DNA of 64,000 nt, taken from positions 403,271 to 467,270 of the forward strand of contig NW_027096053.1 of the NCBI RefSeq assembly GCF_040115645.1, given 5' to 3'. Origin of the DNA: Euwallacea fornicatus (lineage: Eukaryota; Arthropoda; Insecta; Coleoptera; Curculionidae). Of this stretch, positions 1 through 10,700 are shown piece by piece. Every line of letters starts with the position of its first letter. Position 1 is the first letter of the stretch. A program made the position numbers and the translations under genes. The notes under the pieces are model-generated. The model made no database searches. It saw only the letters and a list, made by a program, of their open reading frames with translations, and was not told where the DNA came from.

Positions 1-7
1 GTGGTGA

Positions 8-21
8 GTTTTCTAGAAAAC
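8..21. repeat. 14-bp perfect palindrome, first of many copies
   Basis: GTTTTCTAGAAAAC is its own reverse complement and contains TCTAGA. It sits at phase 2-15 of the canonical, divergent TTTTTCG-type and CCAGAAATTT monomers. It is broken in monomers reading TAGCAAAC (for example near 187), TAGACAAC (near 2101) and GTGACTTTTC (near 14450), and shortened in AAAATGAG monomers (near 535). It is the strongest short dyad in the unit. Whether it forms a cruciform or binds a protein cannot be told from sequence. Confidence 0.8.
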
Positions 22-305
22 GAGTAATTTATGTGCTCAAACACACATCTGTCGTGACTTTTCAAGATTTGAACCTCCGTAACTTTGGTAAATGTGCTCC
101 AAATACCTTCAAAATTTGACCATAGAATCACCACGAGGAGCTCTTTAACATGACTAATAAGGCTTCATTGTATCTTGGTGAGTTTTCTAGCAAACGAGTA
201 ATTTATGTGCTCAAACACACATCTGTCGTGACTTTTCAAGATTTGAACCTCTGTAACATCGGCAAATGAGCTCCAAATGCCTTCAAAATTTGACCATAGA
301 ATCAC

Positions 306-314
306 CTCGACGAG
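306..314. repeat. CTCG-A-CGAG short dyad, example copy
   Basis: A four-base inverted repeat around one central base at phase 126-134, directly overlapping the second GAGCTC (phase 132-137). It is present in most monomers. It is altered to CACGAGGAG in monomers 1 and 5, CTAGACGAG in the CTCTTTAAC monomers (for example near 7090), CATCGACGAG in the TAAAAATTT class, and CTCGTCGAG near 61547 and 63288. Too short to assign a function. Confidence 0.55.
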
Positions 315-528
315 CTCTTTAACATGGCTAATAAGGCTTCATTCGGTTTTGGTGAGTTTTCTAGAAAACGAGTAATTTATGTGCTCAAACACACATTTTT
401 CGTGACTTTTCAAGATTTGATTCTCAGGAACTTCGGTAAATGAGCTCGAAATGCCTTCAAAATTTGACCATCGAATCACCTCGACGAGCTCTTTAACATG
501 ACTAATAAGGCTTCATTGTATCTTGGTG

Positions 529-702
529 AGTTTTCTAGAAAATGAGTAATTTATGTGCTCAAACACACATCTTTCGTGACTTATCAAGATTTGATTCTCA
601 GGAACTTCGGAAAATGAGCTCGAAATGCCTTCAAAATTTGACCATCGAATCTCCTCGACGAGCTCTTTAACTTGACTAATAAGGCTTCATTGTATCTTGG
701 TG
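529..702 (+). repeat. Divergent monomer class (TGATTCTCAGG), example
   Basis: The centre of this monomer (phase about 64-100) reads TGATTCTCAGGAACTTCGG and then AAATGAGCTCG instead of the canonical TGAACCTCTGTAACTTCGG and AAATGAGCTCC, and is followed by ATCGAATC instead of ATAGAATC. Two subtypes alternate as neighbours: one with ATTTTTCG and GGTAAATGAG (for example 355-528), and one with AAAATGAG, GACTTATC and GGAAAATGAG (this copy). The pair recurs as a unit, for example at 355-702, 1051-1398 and 5053-5400. Because several linked sites change together, this looks like an older sublineage rather than recent point mutation. Confidence 0.85.
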
Positions 703-1392
703 AGTTTTCTAGAAAACGAGTAATTTATGTGCTCAAACACACATCTGTCGTGACTTTTCAAGATTTGAACCTCTGTAACTTCGGCAAATGTGCTCCAAAT
801 ACCTTCAAAATTTGACCATAGAATCACCACGAGGAGCTCTTTAACATGACTAATAAGGCTTCATTGTATCTTGGTGAGTTTTCTAGCAAACGAGTAATTT
901 ATGTGCTCAAACACACATCTGTTGTGACTTTTCAAGATTTGAACCTCTGTAACATCGGCAAATGAGCTCCAAATGCCTTCAAAATTTGACCATAGAATCA
1001 CCTCGACGAGCTCTTTAACATGGCTAATAAGGCTTCATTCGGTTTTGGTGAGTTTTCTAGAAAACGAGTAATTTATGTGCTCAAACACACATTTTTCGTG
1101 ACTTTTCAAGATTTGATTCTCAGGAACTTCGGTAAATGAGCTCGAAATGCCTTCAAAATTTGACCATCGAATCACCTCGACGAGCTCTTTAACATGACTA
1201 ATAAGGCTTCATTGTATCTTGGTGAGTTTTCTAGAAAATGAGTAATTTATGTGCTCAAACACACATCTTTCGTGACTTATCAAGATTTGATTCTCAGGAA
1301 CTTCGGAAAATGAGCTCGAAATGCCTTCAAAATTTGACCATCGAATCTCCTCGACGAGCTCTTTAACATGACTAATAAGGCTTCATTGTATC

Positions 1393-1898
1393 TTGGTGAG
1401 TTTTCTAGAAAACGAGTAATTTATGTGCTCAAACACACATCTGTCGTGACTTTTCAAGATTTGAACCTCTGTAACTTCGGCAAATGAGCTCCAAATGCCT
1501 TCAAAATTTGACCATAGAATCACCTCGACGAGCTCTTTAACATGGCTAATAAGGCTTCATTCGGTTTTGGTGAGTTTTCTAGAAAACGAGTAATTTATGT
1601 GCTCAAACACACATCTTTCGTGACTTTTCAAGATTTGAACCTCCGTAACTTTGGCAAATGTGCTCCAAATATCTTCAAAATTTGACCATAGAATCACCTC
1701 GACGAGCTCTTTAACAAGACTAATAAGGCTTCATTGTATCTTGGTGAGTTTTCTAGAAAACGAGTAATTTATGTGCTCAAACACACATCTTTCGTGACTT
1801 TTCAAGATTTGAACCTCCGTAACTTTGGCGAATGTGCTCCAAATACCTTCAAAATTTGACCATAGAATCACCTCGACGAGCTCTTTAACATGACTAGC
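1393..1898 (+). repeat. Canonical monomers linking blocks
   Basis: About three monomers: canonical (CTCTG, GGCAAATGAG), then CTCCG with GGCAAATGTG and AAATATC, then CTCCG with GGCGAATGTG and AAATACC ending in CTAGCAAGG. The same three-monomer string recurs at about 6097-6618, 41761-42283 and 46285-46807, and without the CTAGCAAGG ending at other sites. No other sequence is present. Confidence 0.7.
1399..1572 (+). repeat. Reference monomer, canonical class (monomer 9)
   Basis: This copy serves to define the monomer phase, with base 1 being the A of AGTTTTCTAG. Landmarks by phase: 14-bp palindrome at 2-15 containing TCTAGA at 6-11; GAGTAATTT from 16; ACACACATCTGTCG around 35-48; GTGACTTTTCAAG at 48-60; TTTGAACCTCTG at 62-73; CTTCGGCAAATGAG at 77-90; GAGCTC at 88-93 and again at 132-137; TTCAAAATTTGACC at 102-115; CTCGACGAG at 126-134; AACATGGCTAATAAGG at 141-156; TTCATTCGG at 158-166. 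Variant sites that define the other classes are concentrated at phases 11-20, 43-49, 64-100, 102-124 and 142-170. Confidence 0.9.
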
Positions 1899-1920
1899 AA
1901 GGCTTCATTGTATCTTGGTG

Positions 1921-2094
1921 GGTTTTCTAGAAAACCAGAAATTTATGTGCTCAAACACACATCTGTCGTGACTTTTCAAGATTTGAACCTCTGTAACTTC
2001 GGCAATTGAGCTCCAAATGCCTTCACAATTTGACCATAGGATCACCTCGACGAGCTCTTTAACATGGCTAATAAGGCTTCATTCGGTTTTGGTG
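1921..2094 (+). repeat. CCAGAAATTT monomer class, example
   Basis: GAAAACCAGAAATTT replaces GAAAACGAGTAATTT at phase 11-25, linked in this copy to GGCAATTGAG and TTCACAATTT. The copy also starts with GGTTTTC rather than AGTTTTC. The class removes the in-frame TAA found at phase 19 of other monomers, but other stops remain. It recurs at about 3661, 6619, 8185, 9751 and many later sites, nearly always after a monomer ending GTATCTTGG. Confidence 0.85.
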
Positions 2095-2616
2095 AGTTTT
2101 CTAGACAACGAGTAATTTATGTGCTCAAACACACATCTTTCATGACTTTTCAAGATTTGAACCTCTGTAACTTCGGCAAATGAGCTCCAAATGCCTTCAA
2201 AATTTGACCATAGAATCACCTCGACGAGCTCTTTAACAAGACTAATAAGGCTTCATTGTATCTTGGTGAGTTTTCTAGAAAACGAGTAATTTATGTGCTC
2301 AAACACACATCTTTCGTGACTTTTCAAGATTTGAACCTCCGTAACTTTGGCGAATGTGCTCCAAATACCTTCAAAATTTGACCATAGAATCACCTCGACG
2401 AGCTCTTTAACATGGCTAATAAGGCTTCATTCGGTTTTGGTGAGTTTTCTAGAAAACGAGTAATTTATGTGCTCAAACACACATCTGTCGTGACTTTTCA
2501 AGATTTGAACCTCCGTAACTTTGGTAAATGTGCTCCAAATACCTTCAAAATTTGACCATAGAATCACCACGACGAGCTCTTTAACATGACTAATAAGGCT
2601 TCATTGTATCTTGGTG

Positions 2617-2790
2617 AGTTTTCTAGCAAACGAGTAATTTATGTGCTCAAACACACATCTGTCGTGACTTTTCAAGATTTGAACCTCTGTAACTTCGGCA
2701 AATGAGCTCCAAATGCCTTCAAAATTTAACCATAGGATCACCTCGACGAGCTCTTTAACATGGCTAATAAGGCTTCATTCGGTTTTGGTG
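2617..2790 (+). repeat. TTTAACC monomer class, example
   Basis: Carries TAGCAAACGAG near the start and AAATTTAACCATAGG instead of AAATTTGACCATAG. The two variants are strongly linked: the TTTAACC change was almost always seen in a TAGCAAACGAG monomer, with exceptions around 36480 and 61010 that look like hybrids. Eight of the nine single-base-deleted junctions in the window lie at the 3' end of a TTTAACC monomer. Confidence 0.8.
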
Positions 2791-3312
2791 AGTTTTCTAG
2801 AAAACGAGTAATTTATGTGCTCAAACACACATCTTTCATGACTTTTCAAGATTTGAACCTCTGTAACTTCGGCAAATGAGCTCCAAATGCCTTCACAATT
2901 TGACCATAGGATCACCTCGACGAGATCTTTAACATGGCTAATAAGGCTTCATTCGGTTTTGGTGAGTTTTCTAGACAACGAGTAATTTATGTGCTCAAAC
3001 ACACATCTTTCATGACTTTTCAAGATTTGAACCTCTGTAACTTCGGCAAATGAGCTCCAAATGCCTTCAAAATTTGACCATAGGATCACCTCGACGAGCT
3101 CTTTAACATGGCTAATAAGGCTTCATTCGGTTTTGGTGAGTTTTCTAGAAAACGAGTAATTTATGTGCTCAAACACACATCTTTCGTGACTTTTCAAGAT
3201 TTGAACCTCTGTAACTTCGGCAAATGAGCTACAAATGCCTTAAAAATTTGACCATAGGATCACATCGACGAGCTCTTTAACATGGCTAATAAGGCTTCAT
3301 TCGGTTTTGGTG

Positions 3313-3486
3313 AGTTTTCTAGAAAACGAGTAATTTATGTGCTCAAACACACATCTTTCGTGACTTTTCAAGATTTGAACCTCTGTAACTTCGGCAAATG
3401 AGCTCCAAATGCCTTAAAAATTTGACCATAGGATCACATCGACGAGCTCTTTAACATGGCTAATAAGGCTTCATTCGGTTTTGGTG
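3313..3486 (+). repeat. TAAAAATTT / CACATC monomer class, example
   Basis: ATGCCTTAAAAATTTG replaces ATGCCTTCAAAATTTG and GGATCACATCGACG replaces GATCACCTCGACG. A sister subtype adds GAGCTACAAATG and normally sits immediately upstream (for example 3139-3312). The pair, followed by a divergent-class monomer, is one of the most repeated three-monomer strings in the array. In 19-30 kb the second subtype is itself doubled (for example about 20709-21056). Confidence 0.85.
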
Positions 3487-3638
3487 AGTTTTCTAGAAAA
3501 CGAGTAATTTATGTGCTCAAACACACGTTTTTCGTGACTTTTCAAGATTTGATTCTCAGGAACTTCGGTAAATGAGCTCGAAATGCCTTCAAAATTTGAC
3601 CATCGAATCACCTCGACGAGCTCTTTAACTTGACTAAT

Positions 3639-4541
3639 AAGGCTTCATTGTATCTTGGTGGGTTTTCTAGAAAACCAGAAATTTATGTGCTCAAACACAC
3701 ATCTGTCGTGACTTTTCAAGATTTGAACCTCTGTAACTTCGGCAATTGAGCTCCAAATGCCTTCACAATTTGACCATAGGATCACCTCGACGAGCTCTTT
3801 AACATGGCTAATAAGGCTTCATTCGGTTTTGGTGAGTTTTCTAGACAACGAGTAATTTATGTGCTCAAACACACATCTTTCATGACTTTTCAAGATTTGA
3901 ACCTCTGTAACTTCGGCAAATGAGCTCCAAATGCCTTCAAAATTTGACCATAGAATCACCTCGACGAGCTCTTTAACAAGACTAATAAGGCTTCATTGTA
4001 TCTTGGTGAGTTTTCTAGAAAACGAGTAATTTATGTGCTCAAACACACATCTTTCGTGACTTTTCAAGATTTGAACCTCCGTAACTTTGGCGAATGTGCT
4101 CCAAATACCTTCAAAATTTGACCATAGAATCACCTCGACGAGCTCTTTAACATGGCTAATAAGGCTTCATTCGGTTTTGGTGAGTTTTCTAGAAAACGAG
4201 TAATTTATGTGCTCAAACACACATCTGTCGTGACTTTTCAAGATTTGAACCTCCGTAACTTTGGTAAATGTGCTCCAAATACCTTCAAAATTTGACCATA
4301 GAATCACCACGACGAGCTCTTTAACATGACTAATAAGGCTTCATTGTATCTTGGTGAGTTTTCTAGCAAACGAGTAATTTATGTGCTCAAACACACATCT
4401 GTCGTGACTTTTCAAGATTTGAACCTCTGTAACTTCGGCAAATGAGCTCCAAATGCCTTCAAAATTTAACCATAGGATCACCTCGACGAGCTCTTTAACA
4501 TGGCTAATAAGGCTTCATTCGGTTTTGGTGAGTTTTCTAGA
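3639..4541 (+). repeat. Five-monomer segment, copy 2 (matches 1899-2801)
   Basis: Second copy at a ten-monomer spacing. Its upstream neighbour is a divergent monomer (ATCGAATCACC, CTTGACT) while copy 1 is preceded by a CTAGCAAGG monomer. The left boundary therefore falls inside a monomer, as expected of unequal exchange rather than whole-monomer insertion. Confidence 0.8.
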
Positions 4542-5400
4542 CAACGAGTAATTTATGTGCTCAAACACACATCTTTCATGACTTTTCAAGATTTGAACCT
4601 CTGTAACTTCGGCAAATGAGCTCCAAATGCCTTCAAAATTTGACCATAGGATCACCTCGACGAGCTCTTTAACATGGCTAATAAGGCTTCATTCGGTTTT
4701 GGTGAGTTTTCTAGAAAACGAGTAATTTATGTGCTCAAACACACATCTTTCGTGACTTTTCAAGATTTGAACCTCTGTAACTTCGGCAAATGAGCTACAA
4801 ATGCCTTAAAAATTTGACCATAGGATCACATCGACGAGCTCTTTAACATGGCTAATAAGGCTTCATTCGGTTTTGGTGAGTTTTCTAGAAAACGAGTAAT
4901 TTATGTGCTCAAACACACATCTTTCGTGACTTTTCAAGATTTGAACCTCTGTAACTTCGGCAAATGAGCTCCAAATGCCTTAAAAATTTGACCATAGGAT
5001 CACATCGACGAGCTCTTTAACATGGCTAATAAGGCTTCATTCGGTTTTGGTGAGTTTTCTAGAAAACGAGTAATTTATGTGCTCAAACACACATTTTTCG
5101 TGACTTTTCAAGATTTGATTCTCAGGAACTTCGGTAAATGAGCTCGAAATGCCTTCAAAATTTGACCATCGAATCACCTCGACGAGCTCTTTAACATGAC
5201 TAATAAGGCTTCATTGTATCTTGGTGAGTTTTCTAGAAAATGAGTAATTTATGTGCTCAAACACACATCTTTCGTGACTTATCAAGATTTGATTCTCAGG
5301 AACTTCGGAAAATGAGCTCGAAATGCCTTCAAAATTTGACCATCGAATCTCCTCGACGAGCTCTTTAACTTGACTAATAAGGCTTCATTGTATCTTGGTG

Positions 5401-5574
5401 AGTTTTCTAGAAAACGAGTAATTTATGTGCTCAAACACACATCTGTCGTGACTTTTCAAGATTTGAACCTCTGTAACTTCGGCAAATGAGCTACAAATGC
5501 CTTAAAAATTTGACCATAGGATCACATCGACGAGCTCTTTAACATGGCTAATAAGGCTTCATTCGGTTTTGGTG
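5401..5574 (+). repeat. Hybrid monomer at a one-monomer deletion
   Basis: The 5' half (ATCTGTCG, GAACCTCTG) matches the monomer at 11491-11664. The 3' half (GAGCTACAAATG, TTAAAAATTT, CACATCG) matches the next one, 11665-11838. The junction lies in the identical sequence before 5493. This is the expected product of a recombination that removed one 174-bp unit between misaligned neighbours. Confidence 0.8.
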
Positions 5575-6588
5575 AGTTTTCTAGAAAACGAGTAATTTAT
5601 GTGCTCAAACACACATCTTTCGTGACTTTTCAAGATTTGAACCTCTGTAACTTCGGCAAATGAGCTCCAAATGCCTTAAAAATTTGACCATAGGATCACA
5701 TCGACGAGCTCTTTAACATGGCTAATAAGGCTTCATTCGGTTTTGGTGAGTTTTCTAGAAAACGAGTAATTTATGTGCTCAAACACACATTTTTCGTGAC
5801 TTTTCAAGATTTGATTCTCAGGAACTTCGGTAAATGAGCTCGAAATGCCTTCAAAATTTGACCATCGAATCACCTCGACGAGCTCTTTAACATGACTAAT
5901 AAGGCTTCATTGTATCTTGGTGAGTTTTCTAGAAAATGAGTAATTTATGTGCTCAAACACACATCTTTCGTGACTTATCAAGATTTGATTCTCAGGAACT
6001 TCGGAAAATGAGCTCGAAATGCCTTCAAAATTTGACCATCGAATCTCCTCGACGAGCTCTTTAACTTGACTAATAAGGCTTCATTGTATCTTGGTGAGTT
6101 TTCTAGAAAACGAGTAATTTATGTGCTCAAACACACATCTGTCGTGACTTTTCAAGATTTGAACCTCTGTAACTTCGGCAAATGAGCTCCAAATGCCTTC
6201 AAAATTTGACCATAGAATCACCTCGACGAGCTCTTTAACATGGCTAATAAGGCTTCATTCGGTTTTGGTGAGTTTTCTAGAAAACGAGTAATTTATGTGC
6301 TCAAACACACATCTTTCGTGACTTTTCAAGATTTGAACCTCCGTAACTTTGGCAAATGTGCTCCAAATATCTTCAAAATTTGACCATAGAATCACCTCGA
6401 CGAGCTCTTTAACAAGACTAATAAGGCTTCATTGTATCTTGGTGAGTTTTCTAGAAAACGAGTAATTTATGTGCTCAAACACACATCTTTCGTGACTTTT
6501 CAAGATTTGAACCTCCGTAACTTTGGCGAATGTGCTCCAAATACCTTCAAAATTTGACCATAGAATCACCTCGACGAGCTCTTTAACA

Positions 6589-7788
6589 TGACTAGCAAGG
6601 CTTCATTGTATCTTGGTGGGTTTTCTAGAAAACCAGAAATTTATGTGCTCAAACACACATCTGTCGTGACTTTTCAAGATTTGAACCTCTGTAACTTCGG
6701 CAATTGAGCTCCAAATGCCTTCACAATTTGACCATAGGATCACCTCGACGAGCTCTTTAACATGGCTAATAAGGCTTCATTGTATCTTGGTGAGTTTTCT
6801 AGAAAACCAGAAATTTATGTGCTCAAACACACATCTGTCGTGACTTTTCAAGATTTGAACCTCTGTAACTTCGGCAATTGAGCTCCAAATGCCTTCAAAA
6901 TTTGACCATAGGATCACCTCGACGAGCTCTTTAACAAGACTAATAAGGCTTCATTGTATCTTGGTGAGTTTTCTAGAAAACGAGTAATTTATGTGCTCAA
7001 ACACACATCTGTCGTGACTTTTCAAGATTTGAACCTCTTTAACTTCGGCAAATGAGCTCCAAATGCCTTCAAAATTTGACCATAGGATCACCTAGACGAG
7101 CTCTTTAACATGACTAACAAGGCTTCATTGTATCTTGGTGAGTTTTCTAGAAAACCAGAAATTTATGTGCTCAAACACACATCTGTCGTGACTTTTCAAG
7201 ATTTGAACCTCTGTAACTTCGGCAATTGAGCTCCAAATGCCTTCAAAATTTGACCATAGGATCACCTCGACGAGCTCTTTAACAAGACTAATAAGGCTTC
7301 ATTGTATCTTGGTGAGTTTTCTAGAAAACGAGTAATTTATGTGCTCAAACACACATCTGTCGTGACTTTTCAAGATTTGAACCTCCGTAACTTTGGTAAA
7401 TGTGCCCCAAATACCTTCAAAATTTGACCATAGAATCACCACGACGAGCTCTTTAACATGGCTAATAAGGCTTCATTCGGTTTTGGTGAGTTTTCTAGAA
7501 AACGAGTAATTTATGTGCTCAAACACACATCTTTCATGACTTTTCAAGATTTGAACCTCTGTAACTTCGGCAAATGAGCTCCAAATGCCTTCACAATTTG
7601 ACCATAGGATCACCTCGACGAGATCTTTAACATGGCTAATAAGGCTTCATTCGGTTTTGGTGAGTTTTCTAGACAACGAGTAATTTATGTGCTCAAACAC
7701 ACATTTTTCATGACTTTTCAAGATTTGAACCTCTGTAACTTCGGCAAATGAGCTCCAAATGCCTTCAAAATTTGACCATAGGATCACC
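6589..7788 (+). repeat. CCAGAAATTT- and CTCTTTAAC-rich stretch
   Basis: About seven monomers, including the rare CTCTTTAACTTCGG plus CACCTAGACG monomer (near 7035-7095), CCAGAAATTT monomers with TTCAAAATTT, and the GTGCCCCAAATAC monomer (near 7405). The same string appears in the 26-monomer block (about 42250-43490 and 46780-48000), so this stretch is a third copy of part of that block. It ends at the left edge of block A. An ATTTTTCATG variant near 7703 was not seen elsewhere in the related copies. Confidence 0.7.
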
Positions 7789-10700
7789 TCGACGAGCTCT
7801 TTAACATGGCTAATAAGGCTTCATTCGGTTTTGGTGAGTTTTCTAGAAAACGAGTAATTTATGTGCTCAAACACACATCTGTCGTGACTTTTCAAGATTT
7901 GAACCTCTGTAACTTCGGCAAATGAGCTCCAAATGCCTTCAAAATTTGACCATAGAATCACCTCGACGAGCTCTTTAACATGGCTAATAAGGCTTCATTC
8001 GGTTTTGGTGAGTTTTCTAGAAAACGAGTAATTTATGTGCTCAAACACACATCTTTCGTGACTTTTCAAGATTTGAACCTCCGTAACTTTGGCGAATGTG
8101 CTCCAAATACCTTCAAAATTTGACCATAGAATCACCTCGACGAGCTCTTTAACATGACTAGCAAGGCTTCATTGTATCTTGGTGGGTTTTCTAGAAAACC
8201 AGAAATTTATGTGCTCAAACACACATCTGTCGTGACTTTTCAAGATTTGAACCTCTGTAACTTCGGCAATTGAGCTCCAAATGCCTTCACAATTTGACCA
8301 TAGGATCACCTCGACGAGCTCTTTAACATGGCTAATAAGGCTTCATTGTATCTTGGTGAGTTTTCTAGAAAACCAGAAATTTATGTGCTCAAACACACAT
8401 CTGTCGTGACTTTTCAAGATTTGAACCTCTGTAACTTCGGCAATTGAGCTCCAAATGCCTTCAAAATTTGACCATAGGATCACCTCGACGAGCTCTTTAA
8501 CAAGACTAATAAGGCTTCATTGTATCTTGGTGAGTTTTCTAGAAAACGAGTAATTTATGTGCTCAAACACACATCTGTCGTGACTTTTCAAGATTTGAAC
8601 CTCTTTAACTTCGGCAAATGAGCTCCAAATGCCTTCAAAATTTGACCATAGGATCACCTAGACGAGCTCTTTAACAAGACTAATAAGGCTTCATTGTATC
8701 TTGGTGAGTTTTCTAGAAAACGAGTAATTTATGTGCTCAAACACACATCTGTCGTGACTTTTCAAGATTTGAACCTCCGTAACTTTGGTAAATGTGCCCC
8801 AAATACCTTCAAAATTTGACCATAGAATCACCACGACGAGCTCTTTAACATGGCTAATAAGGCTTCATTCGGTTTTGGTGAGTTTTCTAGAAAACGAGTA
8901 ATTTATGTGCTCAAACACACATCTTTCATGACTTTTCAAGATTTGAACCTCTGTAACTTCGGCAAATGAGCTCCAAATGCCTTCACAATTTGACCATAGG
9001 ATCACCTCGACGAGATCTTTAACATGGCTAATAAGGCTTCATTCGGTTTTGGTGAGTTTTCTAGACAACGAGTAATTTATGTGCTCAAACACACATCTTT
9101 CATGACTTTTCAAGATTTGAACCTCTGTAACTTCGGCAAATGAGCTCCAAATGCCTTCAAAATTTGACCATAGGATCACCTCGACGAGCTCTTTAACATG
9201 GCTAATAAGGCTTCATTCGGTTTTGGTGAGTTTTCTAGAAAACGAGTAATTTATGTGCTCAAACACACATCTTTCGTGACTTTTCAAGATTTGAACCTCT
9301 GTAACTTCGGCAAATGAGCTACAAATGCCTTAAAAATTTGACCATAGGATCACAACGACGAGCTCTTTAACATGGCTAATAAGGCTTCATTCGGTTTTGG
9401 TGAGTTTTCTAGAAAACGAGTAATTTATGTGCTCAAACACACATCTTTCGTGACTTTTCAAGATTTGAACCTCTGTAACTTCGGCAAATGAGCTCCAAAT
9501 GCCTTAAAAATTTGACCATAGGATCACATCGACGAGCTCTTTAACATGGCTAATAAGGCTTCATTCGGTTTTGGTGAGTTTTCTAGAAAACGAGTAATTT
9601 ATGTGCTCAAACACACATTTTTCGTGACTTTTCAAGATTTGATTCTCAGGAACTTCGGTAAATGAGCTCGAAATGCCTTCAAAATTTGACCATCGAATCA
9701 CCTCGACGAGCTCTTTAACTTGACTAATAAGGCTTCATTGTATCTTGGTGGGTTTTCTAGAAAACCAGAAATTTATGTGCTCAAACACACATCTGTCGTG
9801 ACTTTTCAAGATTTGAACCTCTGTAACTTCGGCAATTGAGCTCCAAATGCCTTCACAATTTGACCATAGGATCACCTCGACGAGCTCTTTAACATGGCTA
9901 ATAAGGCTTCATTCGGTTTTGGTGAGTTTTCTAGACAACGAGTAATTTATGTGCTCAAACACACATCTTTCATGACTTTTCAAGATTTGAACCTCTGTAA
10001 CTTCGGCAAATGAGCTCCAAATGCCTTCAAAATTTGACCATAGAATCACCTCGACGAGCTCTTTAACAAGACTAATAAGGCTTCATTGTATCTTGGTGAG
10101 TTTTCTAGAAAACGAGTAATTTATGTGCTCAAACACACATCTTTCGTGACTTTTCAAGATTTGAACCTCCGTAACTTTGGCGAATGTGCTCCAAATACCT
10201 TCAAAATTTGACCATAGAATCACCTCGACGAGCTCTTTAACATGGCTAATAAGGCTTCATTCGGTTTTGGTGAGTTTTCTAGAAAACGAGTAATTTATGT
10301 GCTCAAACACACATCTGTCGTGACTTTTCAAGATTTGAACCTCCGTAACTTTGGTAAATGTGCTCCAAATACCTTCAAAATTTGACCATAGAATCACCAC
10401 GACGAGCTCTTTAACATGACTAATAAGGCTTCATTGTATCTTGGTGAGTTTTCTAGCAAACGAGTAATTTATGTGCTCAAACACACATCTGTCGTGACTT
10501 TTCAAGATTTGAACCTCTGTAACTTCGGCAAATGAGCTCCAAATGCCTTCAAAATTTAACCATAGGATCACCTCGACGAGCTCTTTAACATGGCTAATAA
10601 GGCTTCATTCGGTTTTGGTGAGTTTTCTAGAAAACGAGTAATTTATGTGCTCAAACACACATCTTTCATGACTTTTCAAGATTTGAACCTCTGTAACTTC

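Larger units (their letters stand above)
1..1392 (+). repeat. 4-monomer block, two copies (1-696, 697-1392)
   Basis: Monomers 1-4 and 5-8 have the same order of classes: CACGAGGAG monomer, CAAACGAG/AACATCGG monomer, ATTTTTCG divergent monomer, AAAATGAG divergent monomer. The rare motifs CCACGAGGAG (near 130 and 826) and GTAACATCGG (near 254 and 950) occur only here. The copies differ at several bases, including CTCCGTAACTTTGGT against CTCTGTAACTTCGGC, CTGTCG against CTGTTG and CTTGACT against CATGACT. They are therefore older than, or converted since, the near-identical duplications elsewhere. Confidence 0.8.
1899..2801 (+). repeat. Five-monomer segment, copy 1 (matches 3639-4541)
   Basis: Matches the segment 1,740 bp downstream (ten monomers). 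Identity begins after CTAGC against CTAAT at 1897-1898 and ends at 2802, where A is replaced by C at 4542. The order is CCAGAAATTT, TAGACAAC, GGCGAATGTG, CCACGACG and TTTAACC classes. The same order recurs near 9729-10630 and 13070-13740. Confidence 0.8.
2744..6588 (+). repeat. 3.8-kb block, copy 1 (matches 8834-12852)
   Basis: 2744-5492 aligns with 8834-11582 at an offset of 6,090 bp (35 monomers). 5493-6588 then aligns with 11757-12852 at 6,264 bp (36 monomers). Copy 1 therefore lacks exactly one monomer at about 5445-5493. Single-base differences I saw include 3527 (G against A), 4542 (C against A), 9355 (A against T) and the GTTGCTAAT-type change AACATTGCT near 11807. Identity ends at 6589 (T) against 12853 (A). 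Confidence 0.75.

Noticed and set aside
1399..1572. Promoter-like boxes (AATTTATG, TTGACC) in each monomer
   Set aside because: Short AT-rich matches that recur with the unit. Nothing downstream is coding, so there is no support for a promoter.
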